From: Bog-159 sp963818855
GTDB taxonomy: Bacteria > Acidobacteriota > Terriglobia > Bryobacterales > Bryobacteraceae
Assembly: GCA_963818855.1 (NCBI GenBank)
Contig: CAWFUH010000011.1
Location: forward strand, 496,001-560,000
Direction of reading: 5' to 3'
Length of the DNA: 64,000 nt
Position 1 is the stretch's first letter. Every line of letters starts with the position of its first letter. Under the pieces are notes generated by a model, which saw nothing but the letters and a program-made list of their open reading frames with translations, searched no databases and was not told where the DNA came from. Both the position numbers and the translations under genes were made by a program. Below, piece by piece: positions 35,919 through 45,059 of this stretch.

Positions 35919-37890
35919 ACTTATCTAACCAGTCTAAGTGGCGCTGCATAATATCCAATATGAACTTCGGCTCGCGGGGGCCATGCGGAGTGCGTGGATA
36001 CACGACCATTTTGGCGACTACACCTTGCCGTGAGAGCGCATTGTAGAGTTCGTATCCTTGCGTGGTAGGGACGCGCACGTCGGCTTCGCCGTGCAGGATC
36101 AGCGTGGGAGTAATAACACCTTTCACGAACGCCATAGGTGAATGGTTGTAGTATCCATCGAAGCTATTCCAAGGCTCGCCGGAGAAGTAATTGGGCAAGA
36201 AGCCAGGTATGTCGGACGTACCCGTGAAACTCCACAAGTCAGTCACTCCAGCGCCCACGGCGGCTGCTTTGAAACGGTGCGTGTGCGTGATTACCCAACT
36301 GGTCATGAAGCCGCCATAACTCCAGCCCATCACTCCCAGGCGATCGGGATCGGCCACGCCCATGGAAATCACCTGATCCACTCCCGACATCAGATCGAGA
36401 TAATCCTTGCCGCCCCAATCGTTCATATTGGCGAAGCGGAAAGTCCGGCCATAGCCGCTCGATCCGCGCGGGATTGACGCGCAGAACGGCATAGCCTTTG
36501 GCGGCGAACGTAGCCAGCGGGTAGCCGCCGTAGCGGCCCAGAAAGCTATTCTGGAACGCACCGGCCGGGCCGCCGTGAACGACTAATACCATCGGGTATT
36601 TTTTCGAGAGACTGGTAACCTACCGGATAAGTCAACAGACCGTCGATATCCAAGACCGTCCGCGGCTTTCCAGGTGATGCGTTTGGTTTCGCCGAGCGGC
36701 AGGTTGGGAAGTCCGGCATTCGCGGCACTGACCCGCTGTGCGTCGTGCTCACCCAACTGCAAGAGATACGCCTCGGGCGGTTCGTTCCAAGCTTTCGCGC
36801 GAGAAGCCACAAGCTGTGCCCGTGCGGTTGCATCGGCCAAGCAGCAGCATGCCATGCTCCGGTGCATAGACGGGCTGCGGCGGACCATCGAGCGGCATGC
36901 TGTAAATGACGCGCGTGAGGTCCCGGTACTCGGCGAAAAGTACGCGCGTCGAGTCGGCGGACCATCCAAGTAACACGGGCTGCTCGTCGAAGGTAGGCGG
37001 CAGTTCGCGCGACTCGCCGGTCTGGCGCGTGACCAGCACGATGCGGTCCAGGCCGGCCCAATTCGCCGGATCGGTGGAACGCACATAGGCCAGATAACGG
37101 CCGTCAGGGGAATAATGCGCATCACGTTCCGCGGCGCCGGTCGCCGCGATCGGGCGAACAGCGCCGGTCTCCACGATCCACTTCCGAAATATCCGCCTGC
37201 GTGAAATCATTAGCCTTTGGCGTCGGCATATGCGCGCAGGCGATGGTGCGGGAGTCTGGCGACCAATCGAAATCGGTCACGTGGCCCGGCGTATCGAAAT
37301 GGCGCGGCGTGCGCTTTCGCTGGCTGTCGGCCTCGGCCGGGATGATCCAGAGGCTATGATTTTTGGGGTTCTCGCCAACACGCGAAAATCGCGCTTTTCT
37401 ATTCTTGGCCTGTATCCTCATCAGCGCGCGCCTCGATGCCCGCGAATGCCACCCATTTGCCATCGGGCGAAACATGAAACACACCGATTTCGCCTTTCCA
37501 ATCGGTGAGCATCTCGGCTTCGCCGCCATCCACCGGGATGCGCCAGAGGTTCGGCTTGCCGCTGCGCTCGGAGGAGAAATAGACATAGCGGTTATCGGGC
37601 GAAAACTCGGGCGCGGTGGCGCTCTTGTCGCCGCGCGTCAATTGCGTACGATGCGTACCGTCGGCGGCAGCGAGAAAGATCTGCGTCTCGATTTCGCTTT
37701 TTTCCGTGCTCCATCACGGCTTGGCTTTGGGTGTAGGCCACCAGTTTGCCGTCGGGGGAAGGCACGACATCGCCGACGGGCTGGACCTGCATGGATAATT
37801 CAGGAGTCCATGCAGTGGGTGCGGTCGACGGTGGGCGCTTGCGGCCCAGGCCGCCGCCGCGAGCAGAATGCAGAGCAGCCTGGCTTTCAT
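35902..37890 (-). CDS. S9 family prolyl oligopeptidase/acylaminoacyl peptidase, several frameshifts
   Basis: One gene of about 660 residues in pieces. It starts at ATG 37890 (MKARLLCILLAAAAW, signal peptide), which overlaps the aminotransferase stop. The propeller half shows VVPSPDGKLVAYTQSQAV, EFSPDNRYVYFSSERSGK, FDWSPDSRTIACAHM, YSPDGRYLAYVRSTDP; the catalytic half VLVVHGGPAGAFQ, RGSSGYG, then GVMGWSYGGFMTSW (nucleophile Ser), PTLILHGEADVRVP (Asp) and YPRTPHGPREPK (His). At least six frame changes occur between 36560 and 37730; one is an extra base in the T6 run at 37698-37703. All triad residues survive, which argues for sequencing indels rather than decay. Confidence 0.75.
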
Positions 37891-39002
37891 TTCATGGTCC
37901 TTTGCAAGGCATCCAGGATGGTGGCGACGTTTTCCGCGGTGGACGAGTAGCCCATCAGACCGATGCGGAAAATTTTGCCCGCCAACGGGCCGAAGCCGCC
38001 GGCAATCTCGATGCCGTATTCATTGAGGAGGCGCGCGCGCACTTTGGCGTCGTCGACGCCGTCGGGCACGCGCGGCGTATTCAGGGTCCACAGCCGATGT
38101 CCCGCGGCGACGTGCATGCGCAGTCCCATGGCTTCGATTCCGGCGACGAACGCCTCGTGATTCCGGCGGTGGCGTTCCCAGCGATTCTCCAGGCCTTCTT
38201 CGTGTACGATGGCCAGCGCCTCGCGCAGCGCATAGAACATAGTCGCTGACGCGGTGTGGTGATACTTGCGATCGCGGAAGAAGCTTTCGAGCAGGCGCAG
38301 ATCCAGATAGAACGATTGGACCGGCTGGGTGCGACGGCGCAAACGTTCCCAGGCGCGCGGCGAAACGGTGAGCGGCGCGAGCCCCGGCGGGCAGCCCAGC
38401 CCCTTCTGCGTACAACTGTAGGCGATGTCGATGCCGGTTTCATCGACGCGCACGGGCATGCCGCCGAGCGAAGTGACGCAATCGGCGATGGCCAGCGCTC
38501 CGACTTCGTGGGCCGCTTCGCAGATGGCGCGGCCCGGCTGGAATGCGCCGGAAGAAGTTTCGGCTTGTACGTAGGCGACCATGCGCGGCTTCTCGCGGCG
38601 GATAAAATCGCGGGCCTGCTGATCGTCGAAGACTTCACCCCAAGGTTTTTCCAGGCGCACGACGGCGGCACCATGGCGGCCGGCGATGTCGCAGATGCGG
38701 TCGCAGAAGTATCCGTTGGCCAGCACCGCGAACTTTTCGCTTCGTACGGCGAAATTGGCAATCGCGGTTTCCATACCGCTGGTGCCGGTTCCGGAAATCG
38801 CGATATTGAACTCGTTGGAGGTGGAGAAGGCATATCCGAGCAGACGGCGGATGTCTTCCACGATCTCGAAGAAATACGGATCCAGATGTCCTACGATGGG
38901 TTGCCCGAGCGCTTCGTAAACGCGCGGCGCGACCATGCTGGGCCCCGGTCCCAGGAGCAGACGCGCAGGAGGGTGCAGCGGTGCGAGTGGATGGGGGGTC
39001 AC
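37887..39002 (-). CDS. Class V aminotransferase (alanine--glyoxylate / serine--pyruvate type)
   Basis: A 371-residue PLP enzyme. It shows the start LLLGPGPSMVAPRVYEALG, the ISGTGTSGMETAIANF loop and IADCVTSLGG (aspartate to PLP pyridine). The Schiff-base lysine is K200 in SCTQKGLGCPPG. The C-terminal FRIGLMGYSS arginine binds the substrate carboxylate. These features match serine-pyruvate/alanine-glyoxylate aminotransferases. The gene begins 12 bases after the hypothetical gene at 39015 and its TGA overlaps the S9 peptidase ATG. Confidence 0.9.
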   Translation of the reverse strand: MTPHPLAPLHPPARLLLGPGPSMVAPRVYEALGQPIVGHLDPYFFEIVEDIRRLLGYAFSTSNEFNIAISGTGTSGMETAIANFAVRSEKFAVLANGYFCDRICDIAGRHGAAVVRLEKPWGEVFDDQQARDFIRREKPRMVAYVQAETSSGAFQPGRAICEAAHEVGALAIADCVTSLGGMPVRVDETGIDIAYSCTQKGLGCPPGLAPLTVSPRAWERLRRRTQPVQSFYLDLRLLESFFRDRKYHHTASATMFYALREALAIVHEEGLENRWERHRRNHEAFVAGIEAMGLRMHVAAGHRLWTLNTPRVPDGVDDAKVRARLLNEYGIEIAGGFGPLAGKIFRIGLMGYSSTAENVATILDALQRTMK

Positions 39003-39014
39003 CAGACCAGTGTA

Positions 39015-39380
39015 TCAACGCGGCGTCACGAACTTGAGGCGCGCGGGCGTGGCCGGCGGCGCGATCTTGCAGACTTTACAGACCAGTTGCAGCGATGCGG
39101 CCGCTGCAATCACCCTTGTGATTGACTTGTCTTTGTCGGGTCCGGTGAGCACGGCGACTTGCCAGGAGGGGAAATAGAACTCAAGCACGCGCACGGTTTC
39201 GGCGCCGGCATGAAACAGGACGATCAACTCCTCGTCGTCCTTCAGGGCCTTCTGCATGGCCTGGATCTGCGCGAGGATGGCGGTACCTGGATTATCCGGC
39301 CGGGGCGGGGCCGCCGGCGGGTCAATCGCGTTGCGGATAGCCTGCCCGGCGATTTGTTTGGTGAGTTCGCCCAATGCCAT
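39015..39380 (-). CDS. Hypothetical protein, 121 residues, first gene of the operon
   Basis: ATG 39380 begins MALGELTKQIAGQAIRNAID; a helical N-terminal part is followed by ILAQIQAMQKALKDDEELIV and a beta-rich LFHAGAETVRVLEFYFPSW. The C-terminus has a cysteine pair (LVCKVCK). No family recognised. It is 12 bases upstream of the aminotransferase and probably leads the minus-strand operon running to 31475. Confidence 0.65.
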   Translation of the reverse strand: MALGELTKQIAGQAIRNAIDPPAAPPRPDNPGTAILAQIQAMQKALKDDEELIVLFHAGAETVRVLEFYFPSWQVAVLTGPDKDKSITRVIAAAASLQLVCKVCKIAPPATPARLKFVTPR

Positions 39381-39685
39381 CAGGTTTTACCGGCGGTCCA
39401 CTCAATTATAGTTTATGGCGACGGATAGGGACGGTGGGCTTGGCTTTTGTACTGGAGGTTTTGTTGAAAGTAAAGGCTTTGTTGGGTTCGAATGGTAATC
39501 CCTGAGCAAATTTCTTGGAACTTGGGCCATGGGAAATCATGCTCTACACGGGGGTAGTTTAGCATGCCAGACTCGCGATTTCGGTTGGGGGGGCCTAAGA
39601 GAGCGGGGCTGAAGCCCCGCGCCGGCTAAAGCCCGCCTTCCACTACGCTGCTAAGATTTTGAGGGATGGGCGGAGTCCGCTGACG
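39381..39685. other. Intergenic 305 bases with a type B repeat
   Basis: Upstream of the operon starting at 39380 and downstream of cheX. A GTTCGAAT at about 39486 looked like a tRNA T-loop but its flanks cannot pair. The only structured element is the repeat at 39601-39638. The operon promoter should be located here but I cannot define it. Confidence 0.5.
39601..39638 (-). repeat. Type B paired-hairpin repeat (inverted relative to 8264)
   Basis: GAGCGGGGCTGAAGCCCCGC followed by GCCGGCTAAAGCCCGCC. The reverse complement matches the copy at 8264-8299, with compensated base changes in the stem. Confidence 0.75.
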
Positions 39686-40222
39686 TTACGCCCGCAGGTA
39701 GACTGGGGTGCATCCCTTACCGGGTCCCGAAGCTGTCGCGTGGGAAGCCGGCTTTAAGAAAAGCTTCACTTCCAGTTTGTGCTCCTCGCAGTTAAACACC
39801 ACCACGTTCCAGGATTCGTCGCCGAAGCTCTTGGCCAGAAAGTTTTTGCCAAAGATCGCTGTTGGGATGCTCATACCCATGGGTCCGAGAGTTCTCTCGA
39901 GCGACGTCTTCACATTGCCGAGGATCATGTTAGCGACCTCCGCGACGGCATCCAGGACTTCCGCGTCAACTACCGCGTATTCCGCCATCAACATTTGAGA
40001 TGCGATCCGGCAGGCAAACTCGGCTGAACAGGATATAGTGCCGGTGCCGGTCCACTCGCCAGCCATGCCGATCAGGCAGACGACGCCATCTAAAGGATGC
40101 GAGGGCCCTTTATCGCAGTAAGACTCCACGAAAAGGAGTTCGGCGCCTAACATCGTCGAGAAAACCTCTTCCGAAGCGGCTCGTATATCATTCACGATCT
40201 GATCACGGTCAATCATTGGCAT
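39686..40222 (-). CDS. cheX: CheX-like chemotaxis phosphatase
   Basis: A 178-residue CheC/CheX/FliY-family protein. The signature E-x2-N is found in VLDAVAEVANMILGNVK, the helix that reaches into the CheY active site to hydrolyse aspartyl-phosphate. The alpha-beta frame GVVCLIGMAGEWTGTGTISC is typical. It is divergently arranged with a CheY gene (40319), with 96 bases between them, so the pair probably functions together. The C-terminal 15 residues (ATASGPGKGCTPVYLRA) are extra. Confidence 0.8.
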   Translation of the reverse strand: MPMIDRDQIVNDIRAASEEVFSTMLGAELLFVESYCDKGPSHPLDGVVCLIGMAGEWTGTGTISCSAEFACRIASQMLMAEYAVVDAEVLDAVAEVANMILGNVKTSLERTLGPMGMSIPTAIFGKNFLAKSFGDESWNVVVFNCEEHKLEVKLFLKPASHATASGPGKGCTPVYLRA

Positions 40223-40318
40223 GTCCCAGTTACTTTATCGGCAGAAACCGCTGGATCCCGCTGTTTGGGCGGCGCAGTAAAGTAGAGGCGGCCTGCTACC
40301 GATAGTAAAGATGGGAAT

Positions 40319-40690
40319 ATGGCGTTAAACATTTTAGTAGTAGACGATTCCACCGCTATCCGCAAGATCTTGATCCGGGTACTGCGGCAGACCGCCCTGG
40401 TAATCGAGGAGATTTTCGAGGCTCGTGACGGCCTCGAGGCTCTCGAAATCGTCCGCAACCATCCCCTCAACCTGGTGCTGTCGGACATCAATATGCCCAA
40501 CATGGACGGCCTGGCTTTTCTGGCGGAGCTAAAGAGCGCCGAGCAATGGCGTGCGCTTCCTGTGGTCATGATCACCACAGAAGGTAGCGAGGAAAAGGTC
40601 AGCCAGGCTATCAAGCTGGGGTCGGCGGCCTATATCCGCAAACCCTTCACGGCCGAACAGATCCAGGAAAAGATCAGCGCGCTCGTTTAA
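40319..40690 (+). CDS. cheY: CheY-type response regulator
   Basis: A 123-residue single-domain receiver. Acidic pocket ILVVDDS (D9, D10), phosphoacceptor D56 in LVLSDINMPNMDG, the threonine in MITTEG and the switch lysine in AYIRKPF are all present. No output domain, so it acts by protein contact, for example on a motor or type IV pilus component. The pairing with a CheX-like phosphatase fits a phosphorylation-adaptation role. Confidence 0.9.
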   Translation: MALNILVVDDSTAIRKILIRVLRQTALVIEEIFEARDGLEALEIVRNHPLNLVLSDINMPNMDGLAFLAELKSAEQWRALPVVMITTEGSEEKVSQAIKLGSAAYIRKPFTAEQIQEKISALV

Positions 40691-41023
40691 GTTAAGGGGT
40701 AAGTTCATGTGCCGCCGGCGGATAGGGGCTGCTGGCCGCGCCCGGCGCCTGGCCGCATTCTCAGCTGCGTACGCGATGTTTTCCGACACACCCACGCGGA
40801 ACAAAACCCTACCGATCTTCGCAAAATATCAGAATACAGTGATACGTGGAGTGCGACCAGTGGGGCCAGATGGCGGGTCTGGAGACCCGCCGCAGGACTG
40901 GAGTCCTGCCCCACGCGGAAACCCTTATACTACATACTACCGTTAATCTTTTCGGCTAACTCTGCATAGTAAACCAAACGCAAGCTTGTTATTCCGGCAC
41001 GCAAACCATACACTGGAGTCCGT
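40691..41023. other. Intergenic 333 bases with a type A repeat
   Basis: Between cheY and the Flp pilin gene. Apart from the type A repeat at 40860-40914 I see no gene or clear promoter. Confidence 0.5.
40860..40914. repeat. Type A paired-hairpin repeat
   Basis: Bracketed by GTGGGGC and GCCCCAC. Inside are GGCGGGTCTGGAGACCCGCC and GCAGGACTGGAGTCCTGC hairpins, as in the copy at 2598. Confidence 0.85.
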
Positions 41024-41242
41024 ATGAATGAAGCACTCCCGCAAAACACTGACCTGCGGGTCCCATCGATCAGCGGATTTTGGAAAGACGAAGGTGGCCA
41101 GGATCTGATCGAATATACCTTGCTGTTGGCTTTTGTGGCCCTGGCCTCGGCCGCCCTGTTCACCAATGTCGGCACCAGCGTCAGCAAGGTTTGGAGCTCG
41201 AGCAACAGCGTGTTGAGCAACGCAGCCCTGAAGGGCAGTTAG
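41024..41242 (+). CDS. Flp/Fap-type pilin subunit
   Basis: A 72-residue precursor with the class IVb Flp pattern: a hydrophilic leader, the G-Q-D-L-I-E-Y-T motif with conserved E and Y of the Flp cleavage region, then the hydrophobic helix LLLAFVALASAALFTNVG. Such subunits form adhesive Tad pili. No tad assembly genes are visible in the window, so this is a solitary pilin gene here. The ATG is clear and the stop follows KGS. Confidence 0.85.
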   Translation: MNEALPQNTDLRVPSISGFWKDEGGQDLIEYTLLLAFVALASAALFTNVGTSVSKVWSSSNSVLSNAALKGS

Positions 41243-41329
41243 TCTGCGCAGCGTGGCCGCCTGGCGGATGAAAGAGGAACCAGCCCTAGCTCCCGCGAAA
41301 GGCGTTTCTGCTACAATCGTCGGTGCGAT

Positions 41330-42433
41330 ATGCGAAGGATCTGGCTGCTGGCGCTGGCGGGCGCGCTGGCGGTAACGCTCTCGTCCTGGGGGAAGAAGAA
41401 GAAAGAGGAAGAGACACAGGTCCTGCAGCTTCCTAAGGACCCTCCCAGCGCGCTTACGGTAGAGACGCGCCGCCTGGTGTTTCACGTCACGCCGCTCTCA
41501 TCCAAGGGCCTACTATCTCAACAGACACGCGATGCTCTGAAGTGGCTGCTGCATTCCACCAACGGCGGGACCGTGGTGAAGCTGCGCGCCTTCGTAGCCG
41601 GCAGCGGGGATTTGCGCCGGGTGCACGACTTGGTCAGCGAAACTTTCACCGAACACCGGGTGCCGCTGCCGGTATTGAGCGTGGTGCAGGTGGGCGCGCT
41701 GCCCCTCGAAGCGGCGCAGGTGGTGATGGAAGCTACCGCCGTGGCAAAGAAGGATGTAAACCAGTATGGGCTGGTGTACATATCCGGCCAGGGAGCCTCG
41801 TCGAGTGAGCCGCTCGATCCGGTTTTGCCGCTGGCCCAGCAATCGCTGGCGCGGCTGGCCACGGCTGTAAAAGCGGCCGGATCGGAGCCGGGCGATGTGG
41901 CGCGGGTCACCTGTTTCCTGAGCTCATTGGCGCAATATACGGAAGTGCGCGCGTTATTCGAGGCCAGCTATGCCGGCGCGGCCTTGAATTTCGTGCAGGT
42001 GCAGCGGGCGCCCGCGCGGGCGGTCGCGGAGTGCGAAGCGGTGGCCCGGCTGCGCTGGAATACGGGGACGGCGATGCACATGCTAAACCCGGAAGGGCTG
42101 GCGCAATCTCCGCAGCTTTCGCAGATCGCGCTGGTAGGCGCACCGCAGGTGATCATGACCAGCAGCCAGGAGGCTTTCGGGTTCCAGGACCAGGACGCGC
42201 GGCTGGCCTTCGAGCGTTTGCAGAAATCGCTTTCGCAGGAGGGTGGTTCGATGCAGGGAATCGCCTTCACCAGCCTGTATCCGCTGTCGTCCCGCATCTC
42301 TGAGCAGGTACGCAAGATCCGCGGCGAGTTCTACGACCGGGCGCGTCCGCCGGCGGGGACCATGCTGCCGTTCCAGGGGCTGCCTTCGATGGATGCGGGA
42401 TTCGCCGTCGACGTCGTCGCCGTCAAACCGTAA
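41330..42433 (+). CDS. Exported protein with three RidA-like domains in tandem
   Basis: A 367-residue protein with a signal-like start (MRRIWLLALAGALAVTLSSW) followed by a Lys/Glu-rich linker. The rest divides into three alpha-beta units. Unit 1 (about 45-135) has LKWLLHSTNGGTVVKLRAFV. Unit 2 (about 140-245) has the clear RidA pattern VYISGQGAS...LARLATAVKAAGSEPGDVARVT. Unit 3 (about 255-365) has FERLQKSLSQEGGSMQGIAF. RidA deaminases are homotrimers; three fused units could form the trimer in one chain. The catalytic arginine is not evident in every unit, so activity is open. There is no lipobox cysteine. It lies 5 bases upstream of kdgK. Confidence 0.65.
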   Translation: MRRIWLLALAGALAVTLSSWGKKKKEEETQVLQLPKDPPSALTVETRRLVFHVTPLSSKGLLSQQTRDALKWLLHSTNGGTVVKLRAFVAGSGDLRRVHDLVSETFTEHRVPLPVLSVVQVGALPLEAAQVVMEATAVAKKDVNQYGLVYISGQGASSSEPLDPVLPLAQQSLARLATAVKAAGSEPGDVARVTCFLSSLAQYTEVRALFEASYAGAALNFVQVQRAPARAVAECEAVARLRWNTGTAMHMLNPEGLAQSPQLSQIALVGAPQVIMTSSQEAFGFQDQDARLAFERLQKSLSQEGGSMQGIAFTSLYPLSSRISEQVRKIRGEFYDRARPPAGTMLPFQGLPSMDAGFAVDVVAVKP

Positions 42434-42438
42434 CCGGT

Positions 42439-43473
42439 ATGCCTAAGACCACAGTTGCATTTGGTGAAGTGATGCTGCGGCTGGCGCCGCCCGGATTTGA
42501 GCGCCTTCTGCAATCGCCGCAATTCGTGGCGACCTTTGGCGGCGGCGAGGCCAACGTAGCAGTAGCCTTGGCCAACTTCGGCTTGCCCGCGCGTTACGTC
42601 ACGCTGCTGCCTCCCAATCATCCTATTGCCGACGCGGTGGTGGGGGAACTGCGGCGTTTCGGCGTGGATACGTCGCAGATTGTGCGGGCACCTGGACGCA
42701 TGCCGGTTTACTATGTGGAGACCGGGGCGAACCAGCGGCCTTCCAAAGTGGTCTATGACCGCGATCGCAGTTCCGTGGCGCTGGCCAAGCCGGGCGATGT
42801 GGATTGGAACGCGGTGTTCGAGGATGCCGGCTGGTTCCATGTGACGGGAATCACGCCGGCCCTCAGCGCGAGCGCCGCGGACCTGGCGATGGAAGCGGTG
42901 CGCACGGCGCGCCAGAAGGGCCTCACGGTATCCTGCGACCTGAATTACCGCAAGAATTTGTGGAAGTGGGGCAAGCCGGCGAGCGAAGTGATGCGCGAGA
43001 TGGTGCGCTTCGTGGATGTGGCTATAGCGAACGAAGAGGATTGCCAGATGGCGCTCGGGATTGCGGCTCCGGTGGACGTGCAGGCGGGCAAGCTGGACCC
43101 GGCGCATTACGCCGCGCTGACGGGCCAGGTGTTGGCGGAGTTTGGCAACCTGAAGATGATCGCGGTGACGCTGCGCGAATCGTACAGCGCTTCGCACAAC
43201 GGATGGTCGGCCTGCCTCAACGACCGGCAGGGTTTTTTGGTGAGCCGGCATTACGATATCACACATATCGTGGACCGCGTGGGGGGCGGCGACTCGTTTG
43301 CAGCCGGTCTGATTTATGGCTTGCAGACGCTCGGGAGCCCGCAGGACGCGCTCGAATTCGGGGTAGCGGCGAGCTGTTTGAAGCACTCCATTCCCGGAGA
43401 CTTCAACCGGTTCAGCGTGGAAGAAGTGCGGCAGTTGGTTAAGGGCGGCGGGTCGGGACGGGTCCAGCGTTAG
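42439..43473 (+). CDS. kdgK: PfkB-family sugar kinase, probably 2-keto-3-deoxygluconate kinase
   Basis: A 344-residue ribokinase-fold enzyme. It has the N-terminal TVAFGEVMLRLAPPG and FGGGEANVAVALANFG pattern of KDG kinases, and the C-terminal PfkB signature VDRVGGGDSFAAGLIYGL with the catalytic aspartate near residue 284. KDG kinase phosphorylates 2-keto-3-deoxygluconate in uronate catabolism. Other sugar kinases share this fold, but the initial motif fits best with KdgK. It follows the RidA-like gene at 5 bases. Confidence 0.85.
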   Translation: MPKTTVAFGEVMLRLAPPGFERLLQSPQFVATFGGGEANVAVALANFGLPARYVTLLPPNHPIADAVVGELRRFGVDTSQIVRAPGRMPVYYVETGANQRPSKVVYDRDRSSVALAKPGDVDWNAVFEDAGWFHVTGITPALSASAADLAMEAVRTARQKGLTVSCDLNYRKNLWKWGKPASEVMREMVRFVDVAIANEEDCQMALGIAAPVDVQAGKLDPAHYAALTGQVLAEFGNLKMIAVTLRESYSASHNGWSACLNDRQGFLVSRHYDITHIVDRVGGGDSFAAGLIYGLQTLGSPQDALEFGVAASCLKHSIPGDFNRFSVEEVRQLVKGGGSGRVQR

Positions 43474-43487
43474 GGCTGCCGGAAGAG

Positions 43488-43528
43488 GGCGGCCTGCGAG
43501 GCCGCCGCAGGCTGAGAGCCTGCCCCAC
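43488..43528. repeat. Type A paired-hairpin repeat (variant)
   Basis: GGCGGCCTGCGAGGCCGCC followed by GCAGGCTGAGAGCCTGCCCCAC. Stem sequences differ from other copies but remain paired, as expected for selected structure. Located between kdgK and the epimerase gene. Confidence 0.75.
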
Positions 43529-43545
43529 TAAAGAGGAGTGCAACC

Positions 43546-44340
43546 TTGATCCTGGTGACCGGCGCGGATGGTTTTCTGGGGCGCCGCGTGTGCCGGCAAC
43601 TGGCTCAAGCAGGCCGCGATTTCATCGGCGCGGACAAGCGGCCGGCGCCGCCGTGCGATATCACGGACAGCGGGTCGGTGGCGCGACTGTTCGAGTCGCA
43701 CGCGATCGATTCAGTGATCCACCTGGCCGCGATGTTGCAGTCGGCCTGCCGGCTGAATCCCGCGGCGGCGACCCGGGTGAATGTGGTGGGTAGCGCCAAC
43801 CTGCTGGAGGCCGCCGCGCAATCGGGCGTGCGGCGCTTCGTTTTTGGAAGCTCGATCAGTGTGTATGCGGCCGCGGATCCGCCGGATCTTTACGGCGCCG
43901 GTAAACGGTATATCGAAACCTATGGGCTCACGCTGGCCCGCGCCAACCGGCTGGATTTTGTGGCGCTGCGGATCGCCACGGTAGTCGGCGAGGGAGCGCG
44001 CGGGACGGCGTCGCCGTGGCGGTCGGAGATATTCGAGAGGCCGCGCCGCGAGATCGTGATTCCATTTGCCGCGGATGCGATGCTCTCGCTGGTGCATGTG
44101 GAAGATGCGGCCCGCATGCTGGTGCTGCTGGCCACGCGGCCTTCGGTAGCGTCTCCCATTTACGATTCGCCCGCGGAGAATTGGCGCATGGGTGATTTGA
44201 AGCGCCTGGTCGAATCGCGCGACGCGGGTCTGCGCATCGAACTTCGCGAAGGCGCGTCCGCTCCTGCGCCTTTGGCCAACGGTGCCGCCTTTGCACGCGA
44301 GTTTGCCTTCGAGCTAGTACCGTTGGCGAGCCGCGTGTGA
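43546..44340 (+). CDS. NAD-dependent epimerase/dehydratase family protein
   Basis: A 264-residue short-chain Rossmann protein with MILVTGADGFLGRRVCRQL (GxxGxxG), the S...YxxxK catalytic residues in FGSSISVYAAAD and DLYGAGKRYIE, and a C-terminal substrate domain. The start is TTG 43546 with GAGG 9 bases upstream, just after the type A repeat. The substrate, probably a nucleotide sugar, cannot be predicted. Its stop overlaps the GTG start of the methyltransferase (GTGA). Confidence 0.85.
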   Translation: MILVTGADGFLGRRVCRQLAQAGRDFIGADKRPAPPCDITDSGSVARLFESHAIDSVIHLAAMLQSACRLNPAAATRVNVVGSANLLEAAAQSGVRRFVFGSSISVYAAADPPDLYGAGKRYIETYGLTLARANRLDFVALRIATVVGEGARGTASPWRSEIFERPRREIVIPFAADAMLSLVHVEDAARMLVLLATRPSVASPIYDSPAENWRMGDLKRLVESRDAGLRIELREGASAPAPLANGAAFAREFAFELVPLASRV

Positions 44341-45059
44341 CGCTTCCCGTTCTCGATCCGGTGGCGGCGTATGATGCGATCGCTCCGGTGTATGCGCGAC
44401 TGGCGGAACAGCGCCGCGCATATCTCGACGCTATCGAGCGGCTGGTGACGGCGGAGATCCCGCGCGGCAGCCGCTCGCTGCTGGATGTGGGAGCGGGGGA
44501 CGGCGCCCGCGCGGCTCGTATCGCCAGTGCCGCGGGCGTGGAGCATCTTACGCTGCTCGAGCCGAACGCGCGTATGCGCAGCTACTGCCCGGCGCACGCG
44601 ACCCTCTGGGCTATGCGGGCCGAAGATCTGGCCGCGCACCAGGGCAGCTTCGACGCGATCACGTGTCTTTGGAATGTTTTGGGACATATTCTGCCGGCTA
44701 CCGCGCGGGTGGAGGTGCTGCGCCAGTTCGCGCGCCTGGTGTCGCCGCGAGGGAAGGTCTTCATCGACGTGAGCCATCGCTACAACGCGCGGCACTACGG
44801 CGTTCTGGCGACCGCTGCCCGCTTCCTGCGCGACCGCTTCTCGGCAGCCGGCAGCCATGGCGATGTGCGGGTTACTTGGAACATCGACGGGCATCTGTGC
44901 GCCACCACCGGACACGTCTTCACCCATCGCGAATTTGCGGCGCTGTGCCGGGCCGCGGGACTCAGCATCGAGAAACGATTCATCGTGGATTATGCGACGG
45001 GCGAGATCCAGCGGTGGATTTTTGCGGGCCATCTGCTGTATGTGCTGCGCGCAGCCTGA
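44337..45059 (+). CDS. Class I SAM-dependent methyltransferase
   Basis: A 240-residue protein with the SAM-binding motif SLLDVGAGDGARAARIA, the motif-II LLEPNARMR and the later FDAITCLWNVLGHIL acidic loop. The GTG at 44337 overlaps the upstream stop, so it is in the same transcript as the epimerase. Its 3' half (from 44685) is repeated at 46164-46543, and its last 80 bases overlap the end of the convergent HNH gene. Substrate unknown. Confidence 0.85.
   Translation: MTLPVLDPVAAYDAIAPVYARLAEQRRAYLDAIERLVTAEIPRGSRSLLDVGAGDGARAARIASAAGVEHLTLLEPNARMRSYCPAHATLWAMRAEDLAAHQGSFDAITCLWNVLGHILPATARVEVLRQFARLVSPRGKVFIDVSHRYNARHYGVLATAARFLRDRFSAAGSHGDVRVTWNIDGHLCATTGHVFTHREFAALCRAAGLSIEKRFIVDYATGEIQRWIFAGHLLYVLRAA

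Noticed and set aside
39478..39500. GGTTCGAAT resembling a tRNA T-arm
   Set aside because: Flanking five bases do not pair and no acceptor or anticodon arm is nearby.
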